DNA of 37,068 nucleotides, taken from the NCBI GenBank assembly GCA_964489265.1, contig CAZAXX010000015.1:1-37068 (forward strand). The letters run 5' to 3'. Source of the DNA: CAYRUP01 sp964489265 (lineage in GTDB: Bacteria > Pseudomonadota > Gammaproteobacteria > DSM-16500). Below the pieces are notes generated by a model that ran no database searches, was not told where the DNA came from, and saw nothing but the letters and a program-made list of their open reading frames with translations. The stretch's first letter is position 1; every line of letters begins with the position of its first letter. Positions 16,286 through 24,701 of the stretch are shown piece after piece. A program made the position numbers and the translations under genes.

Positions 16286-17623
16286 GAAGATATGAAGCTT
16301 CAATCCCCCAAGTGGCCTCAGTGTCACTCGTGAATCTAATTGAATATTTTCCTCAGCAAGCGCAAAAGAAAATCGCCGCAATAATTTCGGAATAAACGTC
16401 TGATAAACCATTTGCGCGAAATACTGGCCTATACAAATTCTTGGGCCAATTCCAAATGGAAAATAAGCTCCTTTGTGAGGTTTTACATCAAGAAATCGAT
16501 CAGGATTAAAAATGTCAGGCTCACTCCAAAAATCAGGATGCCGATGCGTCAAGTACGAACTCACAACAATTCGAGAACCCACTGGAATTTTCACGCCACC
16601 TATCTCACATTCTTTAATTGATTTACGCGTTTGAACCCACGCTGGCGGATATAAGCGAAGCGATTCCTGATAAACACGCATTGTATATTCTAAATCAAGC
16701 GAAGCTTTCGGCGTGATCGCATACTGATCTGGTAATTTAGCCACTTCTATTTTTACACGCTCAGCAGCACTAGAATGCTGTGTTAAAAGATAAAATGTCC
16801 ACGTTAATAAATTAGCTGTCGTCTCATGACCAACCAACAAAAAAGTAATCAGTTGATCACGTATTTCTTTATCATTTAATGTAGCGCCAGTCTCTGCATC
16901 ACGAGCGCGAATAAGCGCATCGATCATGTCATTTGTTTGACTTTCATTTTTTTCATGCAGCAAGCGTCGCTCTTTGATAAACGTATAAATAAGCTGATCC
17001 ACCGATTTTTTTACTGCTTTTACTTTTTTATTTTTAGCAGTCGGCAACTGACTCACGAACGCAGGATAACGAACGCCATCAGCAGCATAATCCATAAAAA
17101 GATCTAGCATTTCTTTAAGTTGAAAAGTGGAATTATCAATTTCCATCGAGAAAAATGCGCGCGATGCTATATTCATTGATGCAAACAGAAATTCTTCGCT
17201 GATATCTAATGTCAGTTTTTTTTCATTTGCAAGTTTAGTTTCCCAACGCCCTATCATCCTTTGACATTCATCTTCCATCACAGATGAAAATGTCATTAAA
17301 TTTGCATGTGAAAAAATGGGTTGAATTTGTCTTCGTTGCGTTTGCCAACTTTCACCCTCAGAAGTAATTAATCCATCGCCAAGGAAAAAACGCATCTTGT
17401 CGAACGCATTGCAAAAATAGTCTCTTTTATCGATAAAAACTTCTTTAACTTGATCAGGATGTTTAAAGAAAAATATTTTATTCGCAAATGATGAAGCCTG
17501 AAAAGAATCACCGTATCTGTTCGTTAATTCCGTAATTAACGATAAAAAGCTATTGTTATTCTTTAATAGACTTAACAAACAGACAAATAAATTTGGGCCA
17601 GGCAGATTTTTGTCTTTTGGCAT
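16274..17623 (-). CDS. Cytochrome P450
   Basis: A soluble 449-residue P450 that would insert one oxygen atom into a substrate using electrons from a separate redox partner, none of which is encoded here. Signature elements are the I-helix oxygen-binding motif VGHETT (G265-T269), the ExxR pair E320 and R323, and the heme loop FPFGIGPRICIG with the thiolate C397. Overall it resembles fatty-acid or long-chain hydroxylases. The ATG at 17623 lies 4 nt beyond the stop of the desaturase-FkbM gene with AGAAG upstream, implying coupled translation as the last gene of the five-gene operon. Its terminal residues and stop are read from a repeat-associated hairpin. Confidence 0.95.
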   Translation of the reverse strand: MPKDKNLPGPNLFVCLLSLLKNNNSFLSLITELTNRYGDSFQASSFANKIFFFKHPDQVKEVFIDKRDYFCNAFDKMRFFLGDGLITSEGESWQTQRRQIQPIFSHANLMTFSSVMEDECQRMIGRWETKLANEKKLTLDISEEFLFASMNIASRAFFSMEIDNSTFQLKEMLDLFMDYAADGVRYPAFVSQLPTAKNKKVKAVKKSVDQLIYTFIKERRLLHEKNESQTNDMIDALIRARDAETGATLNDKEIRDQLITFLLVGHETTANLLTWTFYLLTQHSSAAERVKIEVAKLPDQYAITPKASLDLEYTMRVYQESLRLYPPAWVQTRKSIKECEIGGVKIPVGSRIVVSSYLTHRHPDFWSEPDIFNPDRFLDVKPHKGAYFPFGIGPRICIGQYFAQMVYQTFIPKLLRRFSFALAEENIQLDSRVTLRPLGGLKLHIFKKA

Positions 17624-17627
17624 AAAT

Positions 17628-19799
17628 TCAACTTCTTCTAAAAATATAATTGCCCATATGGCCTCTTTCGCCTGCAATGGGAGTATGTGATTTCATTTTT
17701 ATTTTTTTAAAGTTGTAATTTTCTAAAAACTCGATGACTTCGCTTTCTTCATCTTCAAATAGTTCTACCAAAATATGTTTTAATTGTGGCTTGGCTAATG
17801 TTTCTGTCGCGCCTTTTAATATTTTTACTTCAGGACCATCCACATCAATTTTTAAATGCGTCGGAACAGATAATTCAGGTTGCTGTTTTAAAAAATCATC
17901 TAGAGAATATAAAGAACATCCCGTTATGACAGCCGCATCTGCGGATGATTCACCACGCTCATTGATTTCCGAGCACCAATTCTCAGCCTTCGCGACAATA
18001 AAACGTGAAGAATGAAAGCGCGTTATTTTCGTTTCGTTAGAAAGTCCCATGGGAAATGCAATGGCTCGCTTGCCAAAACTATTTAAATAAATATTCTCAG
18101 TCAATCTTGCAAAATTGAGCGAATCCGGTTCAAAACAAACTACACTACAATCCGAATGCACCGCCAGTGCAAACAAACTGTAAATCCCAATGTTTGCGCC
18201 TATATCGTAAAATACGCTGTCATGTTGTATGGTATTTGCTATCCATTTAACTGTTTCCGGTTCTTTTTCCAAAAAAGTAGTTGCGCGCCATAATTCGATT
18301 GCGTTACTCACTTTCAATTTGAAGCGAACATTGCGATAAGTAATTGCGCGGATACTTTCAAATTTAACGTAGGATTTTTCTTCTGCTGCGAAGTCAGTTT
18401 GATTACGAACATAAATATCATCTTTTGTTTGAAATGAAATTGGAACAGTAATAGTTTTTTCACCCAGCAATTTATTCAAAGCAAATCCATTGTAACAACA
18501 AAAGATTGCATCTTTACGAGCAAGCGTTTTATTTGTTACAGCGGAGCGTAGAGTTTCGTCGTGAAATTGGCTTTTAATCCCAAAAGCATCCTTGACCCGA
18601 TCGGAAAATATTTTTTCTGATTTGACAGCAGCAAAAAGTTCATTCGCAATTTTCTGTCGTCTAAAGCTATGCAATGCAAACAAAAAAACTGCTGATGACT
18701 TTCCTACATGGGATGCAGCCATTGCAAAGTCTGCTTCTGAATGCAAGTAATTACAAAGCTCAGCAGCGATGCATAATTGTTTTTCCTTGCTCAACAAGAA
18801 AAGCCACTTTACTTGCAGCACTTTTTGCAGATCACGAGTCGTTACAGTGCGTTCTAAATAAAATTGATTCACAAATTGTTTGATATCATCTGGTTTTATA
18901 TTCGGATTCACTGATACAGGTCCTTTGAGCTGGTTAATCGCACCCACAAAAAAATTCTTTTCAAATCGTTCATTCTCGGATTCAAAGAGCGCTGGTAACG
19001 CATGCCATGGGACTAATGGAAAACGATGATGTGTACCATGATAATTAAAATGTAAAATCCATTTAGATAAAAAGTTTGGAAGACCAAGATTTAACGCGAA
19101 AGACACATCATCGGTTTTTGTTCCATAATGATATGAGTAATCTAGAAATGAAATGCAAAATGCTCTCATGACTAATAATAAAACGAGTAACCACCATGCG
19201 TGGCCATAGCAATAAAAACTTAAACTAAATATTGCAAGAATGCAAAGAAGATCAACCCGTGTTTCAAACAAGTTGCGCTCTCGTTTCAGAAATGTTTCAA
19301 CAGCAATTCGATTATAAGAACCAGGAATCAGTTTTTTATCTACAATTCTTTCAATCAACCCACGCGGTAGAAAAACAACGAATGGCACAAATAATTCTTG
19401 TACATATACGCCCATCAATAAACGAAAATAATATGAAATCTTTCCTTTATTCATTTCATTTCGCTCTAACGAAGTTCGATTGTATTTATGATGTAAAAGA
19501 TGTGCTAATTGCAGTGCGCGAAACGGTGAGCAAAAACAAATACTTAATAGACGACTCAGTCTATTATTTATTTTATTGTTTGCTGATAACTTTGCGTGAA
19601 TTCCTTCATGAATAAGCGACCAAAAAGTATTATTTAACAAAATCAGTGGAACCAAGCTTAATATTAAGCTGATTTTTTTATTTAACATAAACAGCGGTAA
19701 ATAAAACAGTTGATAAATACTGAGTACAACAAACACGACAACCAGAAGTTGGTTATACATCTCTAATGGTAAAATGTTTTTTTGCGCTATAGCTTTCAT
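17628..19799 (-). CDS. Fatty acid desaturase fused to FkbM-family methyltransferase
   Basis: The 723-residue protein joins two enzymes. Residues 1-275 form a membrane-bound di-iron desaturase or hydroxylase with several TM segments and three histidine boxes: H64-EGI-H68, H100-LL-HH and H254-GT-HH. Residues about 480-723 are an FkbM SAM-dependent methyltransferase with YDIGANIGIY (531-540), FEPDS and the IDVDGPEVKILKG segment (651-662). The region 280-480 is unassigned, mostly helical. The ATG overlaps the stop of the upstream gene by 4 nt. Position within the operon suggests successive oxidation and methylation of a lipid or lipid-linked product. Cleavage into two proteins cannot be excluded. 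I know of no standard name for this fusion. Confidence 0.88.
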   Translation of the reverse strand: MKAIAQKNILPLEMYNQLLVVVFVVLSIYQLFYLPLFMLNKKISLILSLVPLILLNNTFWSLIHEGIHAKLSANNKINNRLSRLLSICFCSPFRALQLAHLLHHKYNRTSLERNEMNKGKISYYFRLLMGVYVQELFVPFVVFLPRGLIERIVDKKLIPGSYNRIAVETFLKRERNLFETRVDLLCILAIFSLSFYCYGHAWWLLVLLLVMRAFCISFLDYSYHYGTKTDDVSFALNLGLPNFLSKWILHFNYHGTHHRFPLVPWHALPALFESENERFEKNFFVGAINQLKGPVSVNPNIKPDDIKQFVNQFYLERTVTTRDLQKVLQVKWLFLLSKEKQLCIAAELCNYLHSEADFAMAASHVGKSSAVFLFALHSFRRQKIANELFAAVKSEKIFSDRVKDAFGIKSQFHDETLRSAVTNKTLARKDAIFCCYNGFALNKLLGEKTITVPISFQTKDDIYVRNQTDFAAEEKSYVKFESIRAITYRNVRFKLKVSNAIELWRATTFLEKEPETVKWIANTIQHDSVFYDIGANIGIYSLFALAVHSDCSVVCFEPDSLNFARLTENIYLNSFGKRAIAFPMGLSNETKITRFHSSRFIVAKAENWCSEINERGESSADAAVITGCSLYSLDDFLKQQPELSVPTHLKIDVDGPEVKILKGATETLAKPQLKHILVELFEDEESEVIEFLENYNFKKIKMKSHTPIAGERGHMGNYIFRRS

Positions 19800-20551
19800 G
19801 GCTCAGATAAACTCTTGCGAGCGAGATTGGTTTTGGTATTTTTTAACATGCGCTTTGGACTGCCCTCTTTCCATTCGCCATCACCAATATATTCATCATC
19901 AAGAATATTATCGCCGGAAACAATATTTCTAAATCCAACATAAGCATTGTTACCGATTTGACTACCAGGACCTATCGTGCAATTCGCTCCAAGAAAACAG
20001 TTTTTACCTATTTTTACTGGTTTTAACAGCAATCGATCTCCTGTGAAATAATGACAGGAAATATGTACATTTTCTCCAAATGAAGTTCCACTGCCGATCT
20101 CGAGCAAGGGCAAATCTACGAATGTATATTCCATCGGTGTGTTGATGCCGAAATCGATTTTGGCGCCTAAAGCGCGATACACTAAAAATTTAAGTACATA
20201 AGAAACATTGAGAAGATAACGCAGTCCAGACACCTTGAGCGAACGGTTTAATGATAAGTGACAGTACCACGCAATTGTTGCTTTATTAAAACCAATGGTC
20301 GTGACACCTGGTTTTAATTTTGGAACAAGAATTCGAAAGAAAGCTAAAATGGCAATAAATGTTAAGCTTACTATCAAAGGTGATGATAACAAAAATAGAG
20401 TCAGTACTACGTAAGAATATGAAAAATGGATGGCAAGCAAAATGATGAATGCCCAAGCCAAGATAGCAGGCCCAACAGCAAGTAATCCGCTTAGCAAATC
20501 AAAAAAAATTAAGTAATATTTNNNNNNNNNNAATTTTTTTTTATCACTCAT
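19796..20551 (-). CDS. Membrane hexapeptide-repeat (LbH) acyltransferase-like protein (contains assembly gap)
   Basis: The product of about 251 residues has two or three TM segments in the first 80 residues, a linker (LKPGVTTIGFNKATIAWY) and a left-handed beta-helix of hexapeptide repeats (LLEIGSGTSFGENVHI, VKIGKNCFLGANCTIG, SQIGNNAYVG). The arrangement recalls the C-terminal membrane/LbH part of Pls-type NRPS-like synthetases, where it participates in product assembly. Here it stands alone. The start ATG at 20551 overlaps the upstream gene by 8 nt and has AGAGAG. Ten Ns (20522-20531) interrupt codons about 7-10, so the N-terminal length and frame are provisional. Confidence 0.8.
   Translation of the reverse strand: MSDKKKXXXXKYYLIFFDLLSGLLAVGPAILAWAFIILLAIHFSYSYVVLTLFLLSSPLIVSLTFIAILAFFRILVPKLKPGVTTIGFNKATIAWYCHLSLNRSLKVSGLRYLLNVSYVLKFLVYRALGAKIDFGINTPMEYTFVDLPLLEIGSGTSFGENVHISCHYFTGDRLLLKPVKIGKNCFLGANCTIGPGSQIGNNAYVGFRNIVSGDNILDDEYIGDGEWKEGSPKRMLKNTKTNLARKSLSEP
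20522..20531. other. Assembly gap (10 N)
   Basis: Ten undetermined bases. The true gap length is unknown. It falls in the first codons of the LbH protein gene next to poly-A/T tracts. Confidence 1.
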
Positions 20552-21155
20552 TAACAACTCTCTTTCTGGTAATCGAACTGCGCATTATTTTACGATAACA
20601 TTCGCGCGGCACACCGATTAGCATACCGACTATATACGTCATCAAAAATTGCCAGCGGTAAAAATAAAAAATAGTTAAGTCATTATCATTCTTGCCATGA
20701 CGCACTACTTTTGGATTCAAGACAGAGTAGCGCTTTATCATTCCGTGCCCTGCATAGGAACAGCCGAAAATAATCGAGCGGCGTTCTTTTAAAGTATCAA
20801 AAATAATTGCCGACCAAATTTTAATTGCAAACGTCAACCGTGAAACTGATTTATGTTTCCAAATAGCAACAATTTCGCAGACTTTCTGCGTGCCACCGAC
20901 GGATGATATTATTTTTTCTTGTTCTTCTGGTGAGAGATATTCAAAACAACGATGCGGATAGGTATTGATAAGATAGCCCGCTATCATTTGTGTGCCGCGA
21001 TAAACGCCCATGATGTGTTGATAGGATTGTAATTTTTCAACGGTGATTTCTTGTAAAGGATTCAGTTTTTTATGACGAAATGATTCCATATAACCGCTGG
21101 CGAATTCAGAAAACTCCGCTGTCGTAACCAGTTTTCGAATTTGGAAAATTCCCAT
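20544..21155 (-). CDS. Acyltransferase-like protein (GNAT/autoinducer-synthase-like fold suspected)
   Basis: The 203-residue protein has no signal peptide. Its centre (VCEIVAIWKHKSVSRLTFAIKIWSAI) and the following FGCSYAGHGMIKRY resemble the beta-strand plus phosphate-loop region of N-acyltransferases such as acyl-amino-acid or acyl-homoserine-lactone synthases, but key residues cannot be assigned with certainty. A hydrophobic segment near residues 170-185 suggests membrane contact. It starts 1 nt after the diiron oxygenase stop and its end overlaps the LbH gene by 8 nt, so the genes are translationally linked. If correct, it would acylate an amine or acyl-carrier-linked intermediate. Confidence 0.6.
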   Translation of the reverse strand: MGIFQIRKLVTTAEFSEFASGYMESFRHKKLNPLQEITVEKLQSYQHIMGVYRGTQMIAGYLINTYPHRCFEYLSPEEQEKIISSVGGTQKVCEIVAIWKHKSVSRLTFAIKIWSAIIFDTLKERRSIIFGCSYAGHGMIKRYSVLNPKVVRHGKNDNDLTIFYFYRWQFLMTYIVGMLIGVPRECYRKIMRSSITRKRVVNE

Positions 21156-21156
21156 A

Positions 21157-21891
21157 TTAAATCAAACCTATTTTTTCAAACATGCGTTGCTGGGCTTTTA
21201 AGCGTGAATCAAGTTCTTCATTCGAGGTTCGCAAAATTTCCGCGCCATCTAAAACATAGCGATCTTCATTAGCAACTTTCCAATTTTCCCATAACATTGC
21301 AAGCCACTGGATGATTGCTAATTTTTCTGTCTGCGGCAATTGTGGCAATTTATCTTTGAGATAGATAAAACCAAACCCTGAATGTCTTGCTTCATCTAAA
21401 ATAATGCGTGAATTAATTTCTTTAAAAATAGGACAAGGTAATGTTTCGATTCGTTTGCGTTGTTGATTCAGCGCTTCACTTTCCATTACTACGTTTAAAG
21501 CAACAATCAACCCACAATACGATCCTTGCCACTCAAACGCTTGATGAAAAACGGCTTCTAATTTTTGATTGATAGGATGAATTTCGCCGAGCATTTTAAG
21601 ATACGTTGCATAAGCATCGGCATGCCGCGCTTCTTCATTCATCTGCGCCGTGATAAAGCGTAGCGCTTGAAAATCAGGAACTTCTGCCAGTAATCGAGAA
21701 CAGAGTTTTACCGTATACAATTCGGCATGATAAAGCTGGCTAATCATGTCGATATAGTCCGATTTAGCAATTCCTGCTGGAATTAAAGGGGTTTGTTGCC
21801 AGTTGAATTCTGAAATTGACCAGTTCGATTTTTCTGATTTTTCAATTAGTTGTTGTAATTGCTGGGAATAATACGAATGTGTAATGTGCAT
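21157..21891 (-). CDS. Ferritin-like diiron oxygenase
   Basis: The protein of about 244 residues is helical with the four metal-ligand segments of ferritin-like diiron oxygenases: E57 in YHAELY, NEEARH (E87, H90), the ESEAL helix (E137/E139) and LDEARHSGFG (E167, H170). This is the pattern of AurF/CmlI-type N-oxygenases and related hydroxylases, but the substrate is not readable. The start is uncertain. ATG codons at 21891, 21909 and 21927 and a TTG at 21954 are in frame and none has a strong ribosome-binding site. It is the first gene of the five-gene operon, divergent from the PQQ propeller gene. Confidence 0.8.
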   Translation of the reverse strand: MHITHSYYSQQLQQLIEKSEKSNWSISEFNWQQTPLIPAGIAKSDYIDMISQLYHAELYTVKLCSRLLAEVPDFQALRFITAQMNEEARHADAYATYLKMLGEIHPINQKLEAVFHQAFEWQGSYCGLIVALNVVMESEALNQQRKRIETLPCPIFKEINSRIILDEARHSGFGFIYLKDKLPQLPQTEKLAIIQWLAMLWENWKVANEDRYVLDGAEILRTSNEELDSRLKAQQRMFEKIGLI

Positions 21892-22017
21892 ATATAGCAA
21901 AAAGCCCATGACGTGAAGAAGCGTCATGATAAGGTAAAATTTACTATGACGCAATTGATTTGATCAATATTTGACTCGCGGTGAGCCAGGGATTTGTTGC
22001 AGAATTTCTACCGTCTT

Positions 22018-22046
22018 TTTACGGTTATTTTAAAAGAAATTATAAT
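22018..22046 (+). promoter_or_regulatory. Promoter for the PQQ-propeller gene
   Basis: A perfect TATAAT (22041-22046) lies 36 nt before the ATG, with TTTACG (22018-22023) 17 nt upstream as a partial -35 element. Confidence 0.5.
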
Positions 22047-22082
22047 ATACTCTACGTTTTTAAAATTTTAAGGCAAAGCAGC

Positions 22083-23204
22083 ATGAGCAAATTAAATCTC
22101 ATGAAATTCATGATACTTATGTATCCATTTTCTAGCTCGATCGCGTACGGAATTTCAAATACTTTTTATTTAAAATTAACGAATCCATGTACCAGTTATT
22201 ATAGTTATCACTGCAATAAATCATCTGTGCCTGAAATATTGAATGATGCTATTTATGTGAGTGGATATGATGGATTTTTATATGTTATTTCTAAATCGAG
22301 CGGGGAAATTTTAAAAAAATATAAAGACAATGGAAAAGCCGATGAATATGCTCGTTCATTTTCTCCGGTTATTTATGATCAATCTGTTCTTATTGACGGT
22401 GACAATCTATATTCTGTAAACAATATATCTCTCAAATTAAATTGGAAATATGAAACAGAAAATCCTTCTGATATTGCCATACAAAATAATGTCGGTTTTT
22501 TTGGCGCAAAAAATTCATTAAATGCTATTGATCTTAATTCTGGCGTTGTGAAATGGGCATATAATAATGATAAATTTTCTTTTTCTACACCTGTTATACA
22601 AAATGGAAAAATTTATGTGGGCAGCCGGGGTGATTATAATAGCGGTTCATATTTTTTTGCTTTGGATGCAGCAACAGGAAAGCTTAAATGGAAATTTCCA
22701 GGCGAAGATGCAGAAAAATTTTATGCCTCTTCTTGCTTAACTAATCATTTCGTTTATTTTGGTGCTGAAAAGACTGTATCTGAAGTGGGAGCTAAAAATC
22801 ATTTTTATGCAGTAGATATGCAAACGGGAAATGAGCAGTGGTCATATGCCAATTACGATGGTTTCACAACCACGCCTTATTGTTCTTCAGATACGGTCTT
22901 TATTGGCGATGACAGTGAATATCATGGCACTCTGTATGCCTTTAATGCATTGACTGGCGAAATTAAATGGCAATTTGTAGCACATGGCGGCTTTGAATCT
23001 TCCCCTAATATGCATAAAGGAATTATTTTTGTCGGGAATGATGATCAATATCTTTATGCTCTTGATGCAAGCACGGGAAAGTTGAAATGGAAATTCCTCG
23101 CTGATTCATCTGTCTTGTCAAAACCGGTTATCAAAGATGGCATTGTATATTTCACAACTAAAGCAGGTTCTTTGTATGCAGTTAATGAAGAGACAGGGGA
23201 ATAG
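22083..23204 (+). CDS. Secreted PQQ-type beta-propeller repeat protein
   Basis: The 373-residue protein begins with a signal-like hydrophobic stretch (LMKFMILMYPFSSSIAYG). It then has seven repeats whose strands end in motifs like LYALDASTGKLKWKF, the tryptophan-docking motif of PQQ-like beta-propellers (BamB, quinoprotein dehydrogenases). No quinone-binding or metal residues are evident, so a structural or binding role at the cell surface or in the periplasm is more likely than catalysis. The last repeat stops at VNEETGE, before the final strand, so the propeller is closed by the N-terminus or truncated. The ATG at 22083 has AAGG at about 9 nt. It is divergent from the five-gene operon. Confidence 0.85.
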   Translation: MSKLNLMKFMILMYPFSSSIAYGISNTFYLKLTNPCTSYYSYHCNKSSVPEILNDAIYVSGYDGFLYVISKSSGEILKKYKDNGKADEYARSFSPVIYDQSVLIDGDNLYSVNNISLKLNWKYETENPSDIAIQNNVGFFGAKNSLNAIDLNSGVVKWAYNNDKFSFSTPVIQNGKIYVGSRGDYNSGSYFFALDAATGKLKWKFPGEDAEKFYASSCLTNHFVYFGAEKTVSEVGAKNHFYAVDMQTGNEQWSYANYDGFTTTPYCSSDTVFIGDDSEYHGTLYAFNALTGEIKWQFVAHGGFESSPNMHKGIIFVGNDDQYLYALDASTGKLKWKFLADSSVLSKPVIKDGIVYFTTKAGSLYAVNEETGE

Positions 23205-23247
23205 CGGAATTTAGCGCTGTTTAGCGAGCGCGCTTTGTCAATCAGTC

Positions 23248-23276
23248 GTAGGGGCGGACCCGGGGTCCGCCCCTAC
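23248..23276. repeat. GC-rich 29-bp perfect palindrome
   Basis: GTAGGGGCGGACCC and GGGTCCGCCCCTAC form a perfect 14-bp inverted repeat around one base, between convergent genes. It shares GGGCGGA with the repeat at 32532, which ends in the same CCGCCCCTACAA. No T-run follows, so it is a repeat family more than a classic terminator. Confidence 0.75.
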
Positions 23277-23280
23277 AATG

Positions 23281-24393
23281 TTACATCACGCTACATGTCC
23301 GTTTATTTGACGGTGCAGCTACAGGAAACTTATACTCACCTATACCAAAACCAGGAATATCCCGATAAAGTTCTTTGCTTCGCTTGTAAAGCAATGTCAA
23401 TACAAAATCTATTTTAGGCTTTAACTCGGGGTTACGAGAACAATCTGATTTTAATAGAGAACGACAAGTCATTACCTGCGTGGTTGAATCCACTTTACTA
23501 ACGAGAATCGGTAGCAAAATTTCTGCATCTTTTAATTCGTGTCTTAAATATAAAGGTAAATATTCATTTAAAAATGAATTGTTATACCATTGATTATTTA
23601 ACCTGGTAAATACGACTTTTAATGTCTCTGATATCGCATTAACAGAGTCAACTTCACGATGGTTCATGAATAAATTCACCTTGAGAACAATCTCTTGATC
23701 TATCATTTCTTTTTCTGTCATTTGCGAGACACACTCTTTTAGTAAAGTCAGACGATCTTCCTCCACTGTCTTATGTCTCAAATCGTCTAACACTGACAAA
23801 GCATTTTCAAATATTTTTTCTCGAGGAGAATCGCCTGAGCTTTGTGGTAGAACAACTTCCTGTTTTTCTTCAGTAGAGAAAACAACTTCAAGACACCGTT
23901 TTAATTCATTTACATTTTTTCCTTTAGCACAAACAGCTTGAAAATAAACTTCATTGATATCACAAAGCATTAATGCATTTTTTATTTGTTTGTTTGCGAT
24001 CCATTGACTAGACAATGGAAATACAGAGCAATACGCACTCAACAACCAAATCAAATCATCATTAGGTTTGATGTTTGCCTCTGAATTATTCAGTGTTTGA
24101 AATGCTACCTTAACTTCATTGCAACCGGACGACCAAACGCGCATTTGATGCACTAACTCCTGTTGTTCGATAGTGCGTCTTAGGCCTGATAATTTATTAA
24201 ATTTTAAATATCTATCTAATAAGTGGGTTAAGATCTTGCTGGGTACAGCTTGAGGATGTTCGGACATTGGATCCAGCTCATCCATTATAATAAACACTTC
24301 CTGAAGATAAAATTTCAAAGTGGGATTCTCGTTTTGGAGAGGTTTATAGTTATCGTTAAGAACAGCAGGCCGAGAAAAATGACTGTGTGACAT
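23281..24393 (-). CDS. Hypothetical protein with C-terminal CaaX prenylation box; candidate effector
   Basis: A 370-residue, mostly helical soluble protein that matches no family I recognise. It ends NKRTCSVM: a cysteine four residues from the end (C367), an aliphatic residue at -2 and Met at the end, preceded by basic residues, which is the CaaX box used by host farnesyltransferase. Some Legionella effectors (such as AnkB) are prenylated in host cells by exactly this route, and bacteria do not prenylate their own proteins. The ATG at 24393 has AAGGAAGG upstream. The TAA stop lies 4 nt beyond the 29-bp palindrome, so the motif is encoded outside the palindrome itself. Function is inferred from the motif alone. 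Confidence 0.75.
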   Translation of the reverse strand: MSHSHFSRPAVLNDNYKPLQNENPTLKFYLQEVFIIMDELDPMSEHPQAVPSKILTHLLDRYLKFNKLSGLRRTIEQQELVHQMRVWSSGCNEVKVAFQTLNNSEANIKPNDDLIWLLSAYCSVFPLSSQWIANKQIKNALMLCDINEVYFQAVCAKGKNVNELKRCLEVVFSTEEKQEVVLPQSSGDSPREKIFENALSVLDDLRHKTVEEDRLTLLKECVSQMTEKEMIDQEIVLKVNLFMNHREVDSVNAISETLKVVFTRLNNQWYNNSFLNEYLPLYLRHELKDAEILLPILVSKVDSTTQVMTCRSLLKSDCSRNPELKPKIDFVLTLLYKRSKELYRDIPGFGIGEYKFPVAAPSNKRTCSVM

Positions 24394-24541
24394 CCTTGAT
24401 TCCTTCCTTGGTTGTTTGATTCGACAATTTATCCTATGTCAATAAATTTTCAAATAGAAATTTAACGCAACATGAAAGTGGACGAAATGAATTTTTTATT
24501 TAATGAACTCAGTGATATATTTATTTTGAAAAATTTTTATG

Positions 24542-24657
24542 AAAGACGCTGGGTCCCGTGCTAGAAGCATGCACGGGATGACGGTGCCGCGAGGCCTACA
24601 CTACCGCACCGTCATCCCGCGCACGCTCTCGCTCTTAGCGCGGGACCCAACGTCTTT
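24542..24657. repeat. Nested palindromic repeat, GC-rich
   Basis: Outer arms (AAAGACGCTGGGTCCCG and its near-mirror at 24657) enclose inner arms GCACGGGATGACGGTGC (24570) and GCACCGTCATCCCGCGC (24622), so it can fold as a nested double hairpin. It fills most of the 308-bp gap between the CaaX gene and the ankyrin-like gene. The remainder of the gap is AT-rich with no gene I can support. Confidence 0.75.
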
Positions 24658-24701
24658 AAATTTATTTTCCATTTTCTCGGCCGGGAGCATTCTAACTGTT
24701 T

